Assembly (NCBI RefSeq): GCF_002813755.1
Contig: NZ_CP018061.1
Location: forward strand, 738,501 to 802,500
Direction: 5' to 3'
Source of the DNA: Enterococcus mundtii
Lineage (GTDB): Bacteria > Bacillota > Bacilli > Lactobacillales > Enterococcaceae
DNA: 64,000 bases
Shown here: positions 63,820 to 64,000 of the stretch, piece by piece
How positions within the stretch are numbered: the stretch's first letter is position 1
Layout of the letters: every line of letters starts with the position of its first letter
Translations under genes and position numbers: made by a program
Notes under the pieces: generated by a model
Databases searched by the model: none
The model's input: only the letters and a program-made list of their open reading frames with translations
What the model was told of the DNA's origin: nothing

Positions 63820-64000
63820 ATGGAAACAGAAATCGAAAAAAAACAGCGTATTGAAAGAAAAAAAGCAAAAATGCGTCGAGTATGTCAAATGTTGGATATT
63901 GAGAACTGGGAAAAAAATGAACGGATCGTCAAAGAAATCCGCTCGATCATCCAAGCGGATCGACCTGTAAAGGGGAGGGAAGTTGGAAATAGGAAAAAGA
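63820..64000 (+). CDS. Unknown small basic protein (3'-partial)
   Basis: Open frame of 60 codons running off the right edge: METEIEKKQRIERKKAKMRR, then VCQMLDIENWEKNERIVKEI and RSIIQADRPVKG. It is very basic and helical at the start. ATG 63820 has AGGGA seven bases upstream. No family recognised. Near the edge GGGGAGGG followed by TTG (about 63981) could be the start of an overlapping next gene. Confidence 0.45.
   Translation, partial: METEIEKKQRIERKKAKMRRVCQMLDIENWEKNERIVKEIRSIIQADRPVKGREVGNRKK

Overview
The window is a chromosomal piece of a low-GC Gram-positive coccus, almost certainly an Enterococcus. The order rhamnan glycosyltransferases, rmlACBD, epaP, epaQ, epaL, epaM, epaN, epaO, epaR is the enterococcal polysaccharide antigen (epa) locus. 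Having epaPQ rather than epaIJK after epaH is the arrangement I associate with the E. faecium group (faecium, hirae, durans, mundtii); the species is an inference. No rRNA, tRNA or CRISPR array was seen.

Layout. (1) 1-18237: conserved epa core, running from a 5'-truncated lipid-carrier glycosyl-1-phosphate transferase (EpaA) through rhamnosyltransferases, dTDP-L-rhamnose synthesis, two polytopic membrane proteins, an ABC exporter, a methyltransferase, a double GT2 enzyme and a second initiating sugar transferase (EpaR). (2) 18255-31279: variable epa decoration region with two GT2 enzymes, a LicD phosphotransferase, a GH25 muramidase with seven C-terminal repeats, an IspD/TarI-like cytidylyltransferase with an SDR enzyme (a likely CDP-polyol pair), a Wzy-like polymerase, a TagB/TagF-like polyol-phosphate polymerase, a Wzx-like flippase and a GalE-like epimerase. 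Together they look like a teichoic-acid-type decoration pathway. (3) 31394-43885: housekeeping and envelope-stress genes: serine hydrolase, mltG, greA, the liaFSR daptomycin-response system with the sensitive-type residues LiaR W73/E75 and LiaS T120, an M-box riboswitch with mgtE, a KtrA-like protein, a HesB-like protein, a 2-hydroxyacid dehydrogenase, DUF1189, GtrA, sodA and a cold-shock gene. (4) 43984-53360: accessory region with a truncated regulator remnant, an LCP ligase with a Q/Y/N-rich tail, two paralogous secreted GH18 chitinases, an unrecognised secreted protein, an internally deleted IS3-type element, tspO, and an AA10 lytic polysaccharide monooxygenase. This is a small chitin-utilisation island. 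(5) 53576-64000: DUF697 protein, RlmCD-type methyltransferase, recX, mutY, ntdP, GNAT, AI-2E permease, HlyC/CorC protein, prfC and a partial unknown ORF.

The envelope theme is strong. The epa genes build and export the rhamnopolysaccharide and its decorations; an LCP enzyme of the type that attaches such polymers to peptidoglycan, MltG and the LiaFSR stress system lie in the same 45 kb. The chitin genes appear separately controlled, each behind a long A+T-rich leader, two with CcpA (cre)-like sites.

Most interesting items: the unrecognised secreted protein between the chitinases; a domain apparently shared by the end of EpaN and the start of EpaO; a cluster of AGAAC palindromes over a putative promoter inside the epa operon; a muramidase gene inside the polysaccharide cluster; a probable ATT start for epaQ; and an 11-bp inverted repeat enclosing the -35 box of the cold-shock gene.
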